Source of the DNA: Nymphaea colorata
Lineage: Eukaryota > Streptophyta > Magnoliopsida > Nymphaeales > Nymphaeaceae
Direction of reading: 5' to 3'
Assembly: GCF_008831285.2 (NCBI RefSeq)
Contig: NC_045139.1
Span: 1,806,704-1,870,703, forward strand
Length of the DNA stretch: 64,000 bases
Position 1 is the stretch's first letter. Each line of letters begins with the position of its first letter. The notes under the pieces were generated by a model. It saw nothing but the letters and a program-made list of their open reading frames with translations. It did no database searches and was not told where the DNA came from. A program made the translations under genes and the position numbers. Positions 1 to 10,923 of this stretch are shown piece by piece.

Positions 1-1410
1 AAAAGCCAGTCACGGCAATCCCAACAGTCTTGAGAGACAAAGCAATGGTCAATCAGACTCTGCACATTATCGGGCCCCGATCTATTGTTAGACCAGGAAA
101 ATTTAACACAGGGATCAAGAATTTCAACGAACTGATTGGTCGTAATGAAATTATTGAAAAGAATGAACAGTCACAGGGCTGGGGGTCTACCTGATTTCTG
201 CGACATGTTCCTTACCGAATTGAAATCTCCCAAGCAAACATTCAACTTACTTATGATAGAAAGCTCTGTGCTAAGCTCATCATACTGGAGCCTCCGAATA
301 CGAAAATCCGGATGGAGATACACCCCTAAAGCTGAAAAATTCTACCAGAGCTTTGGTGCTTAACCACGATAGAGATCCAATGAACTTGCACTTTCAAAGT
401 TTGCACCTGCATCTTGTCTGCATCCCACAATAACCAAATCCTAGCCCACTGTCCATTGAGATGAATGTTAGAAATAGAATGATATCTGGGAAACTTGAAA
501 CTGAGCTTTTCCAAGGCTGTCTCATTCAATTTTGTATCTATGAGGACAACAATGTCTGGGTTAGCATGCTGAAAAATAAGCTATAGATCATGTTGGCCAG
601 TGACACCGGCCAGCGCACAAGCGTTCCAAGAGAGGAACCTATTCGCGTCTCCATAGGGTGGTGGCATACACTACTACACCCTTCCAGGTCTTCTCTGTTA
701 GGGCTATTTTCCTTTCCATCTATTTGGGTTTTATCATCTTCTTTAGGTAAAGGTACACTCATTTCCTGGTCCCCTGGATCTTCAGCAGCTGAGGAGGCTC
801 TGGCTTCAGCTGCACTGAAGCTAGAGTGGTCCATAGTCTGAGGACTTAGTAGGTCTGTGTCTGTGCAAGAAATCATTAAACCAGTCAGGATCTTCTCTGG
901 CTGAGGAAGACTGCTGAACCTCTTCTTAAAAGAGCTAGTAGTTTTGCTTTTCAATTGGCGTTTCTTCTCCATTGGGCTCTTCCGGTGAGACATCATGACA
1001 CTAGATGGTTGATCATGAGCCTCATCTATGGCCACAGAATCCACACTCTACTGGGCTTGAATGCTGCTTGCGCTAGCCGTCATCTTAGATTCAGAGGGAG
1101 CATCCACTTTATTACCTAATCTATCATGTTCCACCACTACAACGTGAGTCTCCTTGCCCTGCGTAGGTATCCCCTTGGCCTGCTCCACCGGTTTCATTCT
1201 TGTGCTTAGTGATCCGCTCATAACTAGTCCCTCCCTCTTCTGCAGTAACACTCTTCTCCTTCTCGGGCAAACTGTGAAGGGCTGAAAATCTGTTGGCCTC
1301 ATCGGCTGGACCAGCCATTTTGGTCTGAGCAAAGGACCGACATTCAAGGTTTTTAACTGTCATCCATGCCTTCCCATCTACTACTGTAGCAGGATCTACT
1401 GAGGGGGTTC
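1..1410 (-). mobile_element. LINE (L1-type) 5' fragment: ORF1-like region and start of the endonuclease domain, truncated by the window edge
   Basis: Read on the minus strand, this stretch starts with an ORF1-like segment (MAGPADEANRFSALHS near 1320) and runs through frameshifted low-complexity coding sequence. It then enters an apurinic-type endonuclease (EEP) domain: FLSWNA near 630, DIVVLIDTKLNE near 550, FPRY near 490, ARIWLLWD near 440, then WSNNRSGPDNVQSLIDHCFV near 20-100. These blocks follow the order of LINE ORF2 N-termini, whose endonuclease nicks target DNA to prime reverse transcription. Stops and frame changes (for example an in-frame TAG near 585) show it is inactive. The reverse transcriptase part lies beyond the left edge. 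The junction with copia gag sequence near 1410 suggests that the LINE landed inside a copia element. The family is recognised from memory of the motifs; no search was made. Confidence 0.75.
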
Positions 1411-1683
1411 TCAATTGATACCTTAATTGCAAATAGAGTTTTCCTTGCTTTGATCATCCATTTCTTCTTAGCTTCCTTATCGACAGGAAAATTTGTATTT
1501 GATCCCAATACTATATCCAATAATTCATGTCCTAAAAAATAGGACTCCATGCAAGATTTTCAATTGCTATAATTGCTATTGTTAAGTTTTTTAATATTAT
1601 TTAATGCAACTGCTAATGTCGTCATAATTTTAGAATATAATTAGCCCAATTAATCTCACTACTAAACAAGCCCTTAGACTTAA

Positions 1684-1699
1684 CCTTGCTCTGATACCA
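1684..1699 (-). other. copia primer-binding site complementary to initiator tRNA-Met
   Basis: The minus strand reads TGGTATCAGAGCAAGG two bases inside the LTR end. This is the classic plant copia minus-strand primer site pairing with the 3' end of initiator methionine tRNA. It fixes the element's orientation (minus) and the inner LTR boundary. Confidence 0.85.
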
Positions 1700-1701
1700 A
1701 T

Positions 1702-2286
1702 TGTAGGTGAAAAAGTGGGCCCTAGATATACCTTAGATCCAAACATGAATTTATGTGGAGAACAATCGAGAGAGTCTCGACGTCCAAAATAATTCTTAAT
1801 AATAAACTTGACAAAACTTACTTAATAAAAGCTTAATCACCAGACCAACAAAGTTCACAAAGTGATCTCAACAAATGATGACGTAAATGCACCAAGTATA
1901 CTTAAATAATATACTTGCATTATTTGTCAAGATAGAATTTACAAAAGTGAAGTACAAGAACTCACCTCAAACAAACTCACGTAGTGAACTATCACGAAGT
2001 ACCCAACTCCTTTGCACTTGAGCTCACACTTGAAACCCCCACACTTGAGCTCACGAAATGAACACACGAGCTAAACTCTTGCTCACTCACCACTCACTTG
2101 ATTTTTTGATGCTTTACAAAATGGCTAGTCACTCCTATTTATAGGGAGGACAAGTCGGTGCCGAAGGTTCCACCACTTTTATTTTCTCTCCTTTTTTTTT
2201 ATTATTAGTCACCGACTTAAGGGGAGGTTCACGAATTGCTTGAGTCTTCTCTACTCTTCCAAGAGAGTTGGTGATGACTCTTTACA
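1702..2286 (-). repeat. copia 5' LTR (585 bp)
   Basis: The LTR is bounded by TG at 1702 and CA at 2286 as read on the plus strand. It lies directly beside the primer-binding site. Its first ~50 bases (TGTAGGTGAAAAAGTGGGCC and on) and last ~15 bases (ending GATGACTCTTTACA) match the two ends of the 468-bp solo LTR in TNL-E. Internal length differs, so the two are diverged members of one family. Confidence 0.7.
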
Positions 2287-2891
2287 TTTATGTCTAATTC
2301 TTTCAGCAAAAAGGCTCTTTAGACATGCACCATATCCAAGAACATTTCCTGTGGATCAGATTTGGTTTACTACGTTGCTTTAAAGCAAAACTTCCAATAT
2401 TTGATATAGCCTTTGATTAATCAAACAAGTACGTGACTCTTCACGTCGTAAGCGAATCACAAGCATGTTCATGAATGAGTTCAAATAATTTTATGTAAGA
2501 AAATACGGGGCCTTCGACGTGAATCTTATACCAATTTCAGATATTAGCTGGATACAAATGATGCATTAATATCTTAAAATTTAATGAGACAATCCGGCAG
2601 ACTTCCAGTGTCTCAAAACAATATTCAATAACAAACTCAACAAAAAATCACTTAACCAATTGTCAGTAACCAAATCAATACAAGGTCACAAATTTAAATT
2701 AATCAAATAACATAATAACTGGCACAATACAAAAAATCACTTAACCAATTGTCAGTAACCCATATTTGTGGTAAAGGAGGGTCCGTGGCGGAACCTGCCC
2801 ATTATAAGAACAAGAGGCACAAGTATGTTCTGAATCGTCTCAGACTTTCTTCTTGTCAATGATTCCTTCATATTTCTACTTGTGATTTGCC
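2287..2891. other. Non-coding spacer downstream of TNL-A
   Basis: AT-rich sequence without a convincing ORF. A block of about 30 bp (AAAAAATCACTTAACCAATT and on) occurs twice, near 2643 and 2733. The right end is probably the 3' untranslated region of TNL-A. Nothing else is recognised. Confidence 0.5.
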
Positions 2892-5800
2892 TCATAGGAG
2901 AAGCAAGTCTTCACTTAGTCCAACTGGCAAGTGTTTGAGTCTCTTGCATCCTGTTACCGACAACAATTCCAGCTTTTGTAACGATGTTATTGAACTTGGT
3001 ATCTCCTTGATATTAGTGCCATGAAGGAGAAGCTGAGTCAGGTTTTCTAAATTTCCAATGGAAGAAGGCAATCTCTCAAGTTTCTTGCAAGAACCAAGAT
3101 GTAAGATCTCTAGCTTCCTCAGAAATACCACAGACTCTGGCAGTTCCATCAATGATACGTTTTCCAAGAGAAGCTCAATGAGTGATCCAAGATCTCCGAT
3201 GCAATCAGGTAAAGCTTGAATTCTATTACAACGTGAAAGGTTCAGATACCGGAGGTACTCTAGTGAGGCTATGGTGTGAGGCATTCCTGTGATCAATGGG
3301 CAGTTAGAGAGTGAAAGTTCTTCCAGAAGGCATAAGTCTGCAATCCATTCTGGTACTTCTGCTAGCAGTTGGCAGTTATTTAGATGCAACAAGTGAAGAT
3401 TTTTCTGGAGAGAAATGGAGATCGGCAACTTCTGTATCCCTGTTCCGGAAAAATAAAGGTATTTTAAATGCCGGTCATCTAGGTGCTTCATTGCATATTG
3501 GTCCTTGGTTGAATGATTTGACTCATGCAAGCGGTATATTCCGGATGCAGGGTTACCAACGGGCTCCAAATTAGGGAACCCAATAATCTGAAGCTTTTTC
3601 AATGTCAATTCCCTCAATACTGAATCTGGCAGTTTATTCAAGCTACTGCAATTGGAAACGTCAAGTTCCTCAAGGGCTATCAATTGAACAATGCGGTCGG
3701 GCAGGCTTTCCAAGCTAGAGCAGTTTGCAAGGATTAGCCGTTTGAGTGAAGCCAAGGATGACATACAGTCAGGGAGCTCCTTCAGCTTTCCGCAGCTGCT
3801 CATACTCAATACCGCCAACCTCTTGGGATTTGCAATAGAATCATGGACCTTAAGCAAATTATCACAGCGATCCAGCACCAATTTCTCCAAGCCAGGGAAT
3901 ACAGACAGATTGGGAGTTTCGGTTAACTCATTGCAGGCGGTGAGATCAAGAAATTTTAGGCTTCGAAAGGCCGTTTTTGTTGCTTTTCTTTGTCCAGTAA
4001 GCCATCTCGCAATGCCTAAACCCTGACACAAAGAAAAGAGATAAAGAGAGAATCAGTAGCTATTTCTTCATCTTCTGCAAGACCAGCAGGGACATAAGAA
4101 ACTAAATGAAATCTATCAAATGGAGGAACTGACCGCACTGCTCGAAGACAGCGCTTGCTTTGTTTGCACTCCAGTTAACTTGCTATATGACAGATCCATA
4201 GCAGCGACTTCCTTGAAATAAAAATCAGATGAAAGAAATTTCAGCGGGCACCCTTGCCACTGCAGCCACTTGATACCTCTAGGCATCCTTTTGCATTGAC
4301 CAGATAAGTCAACATGATTGATCACGAGCAATCTAAGACTGTCCATCCAGGCAAAATCCACAACATTGATGGGGAATCTTAAGGCATGGCCATTTTCTCT
4401 CCGCCTTGGGTAAGTAAGGCTGATTCCTTCTATATTTCTTGCTCCCTTGTGAAAAACAAAATTTTTCAGAATGCATAAAGGGAGGGAAAGAGAGAGAGAG
4501 AGATAGCCGATAAAATGAAAATTATAACAAAATTCAGGAACAAGAAATCCCCTAAATAAAGGAGCAATCCGCAAAATCAGAACCAAAAAACAAAATATAC
4601 AATACAATGCACAGTAAAACGAAATAAGATGAGTGAAAAAAGAGTAAGGCTGATTCCTTCTATATTTCTTGCTCCCTTGTGAAAAACAAAATTCTTCAGA
4701 ATGCATAAAGGGAGGGAAGGAGAGAGAGAAAGAGAGAGAGAGAAAGAGCACCCATGAAATGAGAATTATAACAAAATTCAAGAACAAGAAGTCCCCTAGA
4801 TACAAGAGCAATCCGCAAAATCAGAACCAAAAAACAAAATATACAATACATTGCACATTAAAATGAAATAAGAGGGGTGAAAAGAGAGTAGAAAGATGGA
4901 GTGACACATTCACTCAGCTGCAGACAGAGAACGGTGCCATAATTGAATGACAAAATGTACATCCCTTACACAAGACGAGCCACAGAATCCGGCAGAGAGA
5001 AGGTGCCCCAAAGACCATGTTGTTGCGTTTCTTTCAAATGTGCCACCAAGCTGAAATGAACCACAACTTCCAGAAAGAGAGAGAGAAAGAAAGATCATTT
5101 ACTCTGGCTTAGTTTCTAAGATCATTACTTCCTCACCACATAGGATACCGGCTTTGTAAGTTTTGATCAACAACAATTACAGTACTGCTGAAACTTGTGA
5201 ATTGCTTATTTTAGTAAAATCATCACATTATTTTCAATATATATATATATATATTTTAAGTTAAAGAAGTTATAACATGTTACGTAATTTCTTGCATCCT
5301 ATTCAATTAGCCCTGATGCATGCTGTATGCCTCAGTAGCATTTTATGCTGCGTTCACATGTTCTTCCAAATGTTACTTGATGGATTCCTATTACTCCTGA
5401 CGCCGATAAAGAAGTTCATAGTTTGGATGTATTTGTGTGTACATATATGTGTATTTGCATCCGCGTGAATGGATTCACCGAAACGTAGGAAAACTGAAGG
5501 ATTAATTGAGCTCACAAAACTCATAATTTATGATTATTGTTTGCCATTCTGCGTCGCCTTACATCACTCTTACATGTCCCTTTCTCAAACGCCTAAATTC
5601 TTTAGCTACCTCATTCGTACTTCCCCTTTGTCACGATGTAAAAGAATGACTTCCTCCCGCGTTTCTATTTACTCACGCAGAAGAAAGAAATGAAAGAAAA
5701 CCAAGAAGGTAATGTTACCTTTTGCAGCCGTAGCACATGCATCATTGCTTCTTGGGTCCACAACCTACTCCGCGTCTCGCGTCCGCTTCCAGGTTCATTT

Positions 5801-8434
5801 AAAACAATGTGCATGCCCAGTTCTCGCAAAGTGTCGTGCATCTCCAATTTGCCATTAACGATTTTTATTAGAGATTTGCGAGTAAGAGCTTCAACTGAAA
5901 GTCTTGACGAAAATCCACAAGCATCCCATATGAAAATGGCAGTTTCTTGATCAATTCCACTTAAGAAGCAGGCAACATCAAGGAAGATGGATTTCTGATC
6001 TCTGCTACTCAAACGGTCATAGCTCATTTTTAGCGTCCGGTAAATCCAGTAATCACCAAGTCTCCGGTAAAGCCAGTCACGACGAAGTCCTCGGTAAATC
6101 CAGTTATTACTAAGTCGGCGATAAATCCAACTATGACCAAGCCCCCTCATGGCGTTTAGTATTCTATGCCAATCGTTTGAATCTTTGTTATCAGTCAGAG
6201 TTGATGCCACGGTTCTAATAGCTAATGGCCAACCATGGAGGGCCCTAACTATTCCCAAGGATAGCTCTTCATATCCATCAGCTGGGGAGTTTTCTCTAAA
6301 AGCATACCAACTGAAAAGTTCGAGAGCTTCATTTTCATCCAGCTGTATTAGCGGCATGGAGATCTTATGTTTTTCCCAATCAGGAAGAGCATCGAGCACT
6401 CCCTCATCCCTTGTAGTGATAATGACTCTGCTGCCTGGATGGAACCATTCCTGTTTTCCAACCATTGCTTGAATTTGCTCTATACTATCAACGTCATCAA
6501 GAAAAATCAGTACCCTCTTCTTCTGCAAAATCTTCTGAAGTATAGCAGTTCCTTCACTGGCATTAGATATGTTATTCTGTACTCCAATTTCAGACATTTC
6601 AGACACCAATTTTCTTTGCAAGCCGACGAGTCCTTCTGTTCCGTGAGAATATTCTCCCCCAATGCTATCAATGAAGCAACAGGATTCAAACCATCTGTAA
6701 ATTTTGTTGTAGACAGCCTTCGCAACTGTTGTCTTGCCAAGGCCTCCCACTCCTTGGATTCCCACCATTCTTGCGCCATCGTAAGAGTCGATTTTCAAAT
6801 TCTTGATGATATCGTTTGCCCGCGACTTGATTCCAACAAGATACTCGCCTACATTTGGTGGAGCTTTATCTAATTCTTTTAGGATCCTCTGAACAATCAT
6901 GTCAACTAGCGTTGCCTCCAGTCTGAAAATTAATTCAGCAAAAAAAGGATATATAAGAATTAGGAATTCGGCTGCTACATATCGATTTGGTCACCATGTT
7001 GATAAAGAACATAATGATTTTCTCGTGTAATAATTGGCATCAGCCGTCAGTACTACGATGACCCTCGGCCATGCTCGCCCAATGTCCTTGGTACTTCACG
7101 TTTCTTTAATCACAAATAAATTTTAAGAATATCTTTGCAACTATCTAACTTTTATGACTAAAAAATTTCTGCTTCATGGCTTCACGCAATGTCGATGTAC
7201 ACGTAATTTTCTAACGCATATTAGAAACTTGGTAAGACTTTAGAGTGTTGGCGTCTATGCTCTTCATGTTATAAGATTGAACTTAACACAGATAAGTTGG
7301 TTCTTCGGTTTTCAAATGTGCAAGTCTACGTGCAATTGGTTTCGAAATTCTTGTGTAAGCAAATATTGCGATTGCGTATTCCATAATATCCAACCCGCTT
7401 AAATATAAACTTCATATCATATTAGCCGTAGTGCTGGTCAGATCCGATTTTGGTTTTTAATTATAAGGTTTGAATCTGACTCTGAACCACAATCCGATTA
7501 CATAGAATACAATTACATCCCCAATCATAGTTCATTTGGAGGGGAACTGGACTACTTTACCCGAATAGTTGAGTACCTCCATATGAAACACATCCATGTA
7601 CACATGGTTGTGTTTATCAATTTCATCTCATTCATGTGGATACCCAATTGGTTAAAAAGGAAATTCAAATGATTGAAATCAAATTTATGGCTTTTATGTC
7701 AGTAGCGGAGTCAGAAGAATTATTTGGTTGAGGGACTTAGAGTCACTCGCCTGTGTGCCTCACGTAATTTTTAGTCTCTGGCAGGTAGCAAGGCGCTATA
7801 AGCGTCGAAGCAGTCGATTTGCGTCAAATAATTAACAACCCAGAAGCATGATATGAATTTTGAATGGCAGCCAAGTTAGAAAAGAGTGTGGGAAGTGGAG
7901 TTCATGCCTGTCTGGTATTTTCTCACTTTCATAACCAGGAAACTTTGATGCCTTCCTCAAAGCCTCCCTCCATTCCTTCACCGTCTCGTCGTTCACCCCC
8001 ATATCTTTCTCGTGCTCCAGGACGGCGCCTGTGAACGGTTCCGTCTGCTGGCACACATCGGTTGGATCAATTCTATAGAAAACAGGAAGGATTAGCCTCC
8101 CAGCTTCTCCCGTCCTCGCTACCCACACGATCTTTTCATTCTCTGTGAGACACCAAGTGGAGCGTGCATAGTTCAAAGAAAAGACGACTACGAAGATCCG
8201 CGACCTCTCGATCACGTCAAAGAGCCTGCCGATCTCCTTGCGTTCCTCCAAAACCTTGCTGTCTCGAAATACTCGGACGCCGCTTTGGCGGAGAGCGTGG
8301 TAGAGATGGTCGGCAAATGTCTTGCCCGTGTCTATTTGCCGGAAGCTCAGGAAAACGTCATACTCGAACAGCTGTGCCGATGAAAAGGCCCTGGCCATGG
8401 TTCGTTGCAGCGGCGTTGCTTCTCCGTCGTTCAA
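2892..8434 (-). CDS. TNL-A: TIR-NB-ARC-LRR disease resistance protein, four exons
   Basis: Model: complement(2892..4022, 4134..4445, 5719..6922, 7908..8434), about 1057 residues, in frame. Exon 1 is the TIR domain (YDVFLSF near residue 25; STWCLTE keeps the Glu at the usual NADase position, but the usual SFRGxDTR loop reads SFRQIDTGK). Exon 2 is NB-ARC: P-loop GVGGLGKTT, kinase-2 VLIFLDDV, RNBS-B GSRVIITTRDEG, GLPL changed to GWPLAI, and an intact MHD (LEMHDTLRELG). Exons 3 and 4 form the LRR, ending SEDLLLL-stop. The role is intracellular effector recognition and defence signalling. Oddities: a four-copy 27-bp repeat in NB-ARC (residues about 437-473); no GT donor after exon 1, the homologous site reading CAG|GCATGA, so a GC-AG intron is assumed; and a 230-bp tandem duplication over the start of exon 3. 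There is no C-terminal jelly-roll domain. The gene diverges from C-F. It may be functional; the exon 1 junction is the main doubt. Confidence 0.8.
4414..4873 (-). repeat. 230-bp tandem duplication covering the exon 3 acceptor of TNL-A
   Basis: Two nearly identical 230-bp units start at 4414 and 4644. Each contains the intron 2 end, the acceptor CACAAG|GGAGC and the first codons of exon 3 (ARNIEGISLT), followed on the plus strand by a purine-rich GAGAGA tract. The unit at 4414 joins the true exon 3. The other is a decoy 5' exon stub that could be used as an alternative acceptor. Confidence 0.85.
6032..6139 (-). repeat. 27-bp x 4 coding minisatellite in the NB-ARC of TNL-A
   Basis: Four contiguous 27-bp units (6032-6058, 6059-6085, 6086-6112, 6113-6139) encode nine-residue repeats of the type xWIYRxLxx. 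The other TNLs here have a single unit (DDEIYRTL or DDGIYQRL) just before the SYDxL motif. The expansion keeps frame and adds 27 residues between the GLPL and RNBS-D motifs. Confidence 0.9.
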
Positions 8435-9501
8435 TCTTTTCGCCTAGCAATGCCAATGAACTCGCCTAGAAATGTCAAAGACACATCTTAAACCATAAAA
8501 AAATTATCTAGAAGGGCATAATGACCAAAATATCTTAAATAAAGTAACAAATGAAAAAAAGTTTAGAAAGACAAAAAATGAACAACAAAAATGTGAAGTC
8601 TAAAATATATATACTTTTATAAATTTTTAAAAAATACACCATACATCTTTTTTTTTTCTTAATTGTATATTTGTTGCGTGCATCCAAGTCCGTCACCCAA
8701 GGTCACATGGTCAAAAGGAAAGTTAAAATAGTTATAAATGAAGGTGTTTAATGACTATAATACCCTTCATTATAATTTTGAAAGCATTAATGAAAAAGTT
8801 AAAAGTGCATTTTTTTTTAAAAAAAATTCTAAAATACCTTACTCTGTTAATATTTTTTGAATGCACATATATATGTTATGTGTACATAGGAAAGCCCACA
8901 TGGCATGGATTGATTTCAAGGCAAAGCCTGGAACTCTCCCCTTTCTAATATTCCCATGTTACTTAAACATGAAAATTTTAATACGTCCACCGTCATGGAA
9001 AATGAAAAAAAAAAAACTTGCAGTGTTTTTCATTTTTTCATGCCATTCAATGCTTGTTGGTTTCAACCTTTGTTTATTGATATAAAAATAGTTTCCATTG
9101 TGGTACAGTTCTACAAGTTGAACTGAAAAAGTTTAGAAACAGATATTTTTTTGAAAAATCCTTAAAATTCCCCAACTCTTACCTTCTTTTTTGGGGTGCA
9201 TATATGTTGCACGACCATTTTTTTGAAAAATCCTTAAAATTCCCCAACTCTTACCTTCTGTTTTGGGGTTTGCATGCACCACCCTCATGCATACAACTCA
9301 CTCTCTAAATTAACCAAATTAAAAGCATGAGATGAGACATCTTTTATTTTATATTAACTTGAAGGAGAATCAAACTTATTGTCACTATCAAACAAAAAAA
9401 TAAGAAACAAAACGAAGAGGAGATTTAGATTACCTAAAACCAGCGGTGGAGTCCGAAAATGTGGCTGGAGGGGCATTTGTTTAAACAAACTCAAATTTGG
9501 T

Positions 9502-9504
<3 letters not shown>
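8435..9504. other. Upstream region of TNL-A and AT-rich spacer with a short tandem repeat
   Basis: No supported gene. This holds the presumed TNL-A promoter, but I see no clear TATA box at a convincing distance. Near 9151-9265 a block reading TTTTTTTGAAAAATCCTTAA followed by CCCCAACTCTTACCTTC occurs twice in tandem, with a period of about 71 bp. Confidence 0.45.

Positions 9505-9581
<77 letters not shown>
9505..9581. repeat. (TA)n microsatellite
   Basis: About 38 uninterrupted TA dinucleotides. The tyrosine-isoleucine reading frames here are artefacts of the repeat. Confidence 0.97.
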
Positions 9582-9586
<5 letters not shown>

Positions 9587-10458
9587 ATAAATATTTAAGA
9601 GTTCTATTTAAAAATAAAAAACTTTTAAGAGGCTGGTGTGGACAACTGCACACACCAGCCACAATGTGGCTATACCACTGCCTAAAACTAGTTTTTGAAG
9701 GCTAAATCTGGTTTTGATTATGTAACTAAGTTTTTGGAGTGTTTAAGTATAATCAAAATCGAGTTTGAAAAAAAACCTAATTTTAAAAAACCTGGTCTTG
9801 TAGAAAGGATTGAAAAACCTAGTAGTCTTAATCAAATGACTCACAAGAAGCCAGGTTTCAGAAATGTCACCTAGACAAACAACCGCAATATTCAGAACTC
9901 ACTCAAAATATAGTTTTTATTGAACCAAGCTTCCATAAAACTAAGTTAGACTAAGGTGCCGTGGGCCTTCAGAACTATGTTTTTGAAATGGTTTGGTTAC
10001 CAATAAATTTAGGTTGAAAGAAAATCCAATTTTGATAAAACCTACTTTTGTAAGAGAAACTGAGAAATGAAAACAACCAAATAAATAAATTGAAATTTTA
10101 AATTTCATTAAAAAACTTGGTTTCGTTGCCACTTGCATTTTTTAAAATTAACAAGAAAGTCATCGAGTACCCAATGGGTATAAAGTTAAGGGTCAATGAC
10201 ATCGAACCAGGACCAGCTCCACTTTGTATAGACTTGCACTGGCTTGACCCACTCAACCACAAGCCAAGTGTTTCTAAGGGTGCTATGGACAAGAAAGTCA
10301 TTAATGATGTACTACAAGTTTTTAAGTCAGCCCATTGTTAGTATTGTACATTTATTTTTATATATAGGTGTGTGGTCCTTCAAGCCATATGATTTTTTTT
10401 TGGCCTACAATAGAAAATGCTTATTAATAAATCTTATTGAATAAATTTATATTATCCT
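9582..10458. other. Spacer with no recognised gene
   Basis: AT-rich sequence. A 74-codon plus-strand frame at 10117-10341 has no family I recognise and no supporting context. I see nothing else. Confidence 0.4.
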
Positions 10459-10923
10459 TTACTTGCGGGAGCTTGATAGCACCTCATCCAACCTCTTCTT
10501 AATTTTAAAAATGCTAGTGGTAACCAAACCTAGTTTTACAATGAAATTTAAAATTTCAATGATGCAGACAAACAGATGCAAAAGTGACGAGACCTTTACA
10601 ATGGTTGTGATGTCCGCTCGAAGATTGAAAAGTAAAACTTCAAAATTCTGCACTTGGCTTTTAAAGAAGTCGTTGTTTCGCATCATCCAAATGTGCCACG
10701 CATAAAACACATTGACTTGCCAACGAGAAACCTTTGCATGGGGAATGGGGCGCCCACATTGTGCATTAATACAGACCATCAGTTCCGCCTTGGTAACAAA
10801 ATCCCTCCATCCAACGGCTCCATCTTTGCCCAAAACCCCAAAACCAATGTGAAGCACTTCCGCCTTCCTAGCAAATTCCTCAATCCAACGTCTCCATCTT
10901 TGCCCAAAACCCAGCCGTAACAC
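10459..10923 (-). mobile_element. LINE 3' fragment (C-terminal tail of the reverse transcriptase ORF)
   Basis: A 154-codon minus-strand frame includes VNVFYAWHIWMMRNNDFF followed by LLFNLRADITTI. This resembles the tail of plant LINE ORF2 proteins, where YxIWxERNxRxF and a short I..DI block follow the zinc-binding reverse transcriptase domain. It lacks the catalytic reverse transcriptase part, so it is a 5'-truncated copy. It is not continuous with the LINE piece at the left edge. Confidence 0.55.

Larger units (their letters stand above)
1411..2286 (-). mobile_element. Ty1/copia retrotransposon remnant: gag start, primer-binding site and 5' LTR
   Basis: On the minus strand, the order from high to low coordinate is LTR (1702-2286), primer-binding site (about 1684-1699) and the gag start (1550 to about 1411). 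The gag peptide contains KKWMIKARKTLFAIKVSIE, typical of the copia UBN2 gag region. After that the coding sequence changes abruptly to LINE sequence. No protease, integrase or reverse transcriptase remains in the window, so the element is broken. A related solo LTR sits in TNL-E at 48934-49401. Confidence 0.75.

Noticed and set aside
1684-1710. Possible tRNA-Met-like sequence
   Set aside because: Only the 16-base primer-binding complement is present; there is no cloverleaf. It is part of the copia element.
10117-10341. 74-codon plus-strand frame with DIEPGPAPLCIDLHWLDP
   Set aside because: No family recognised, no splice context or neighbour supports it, and the surroundings are transposon debris.
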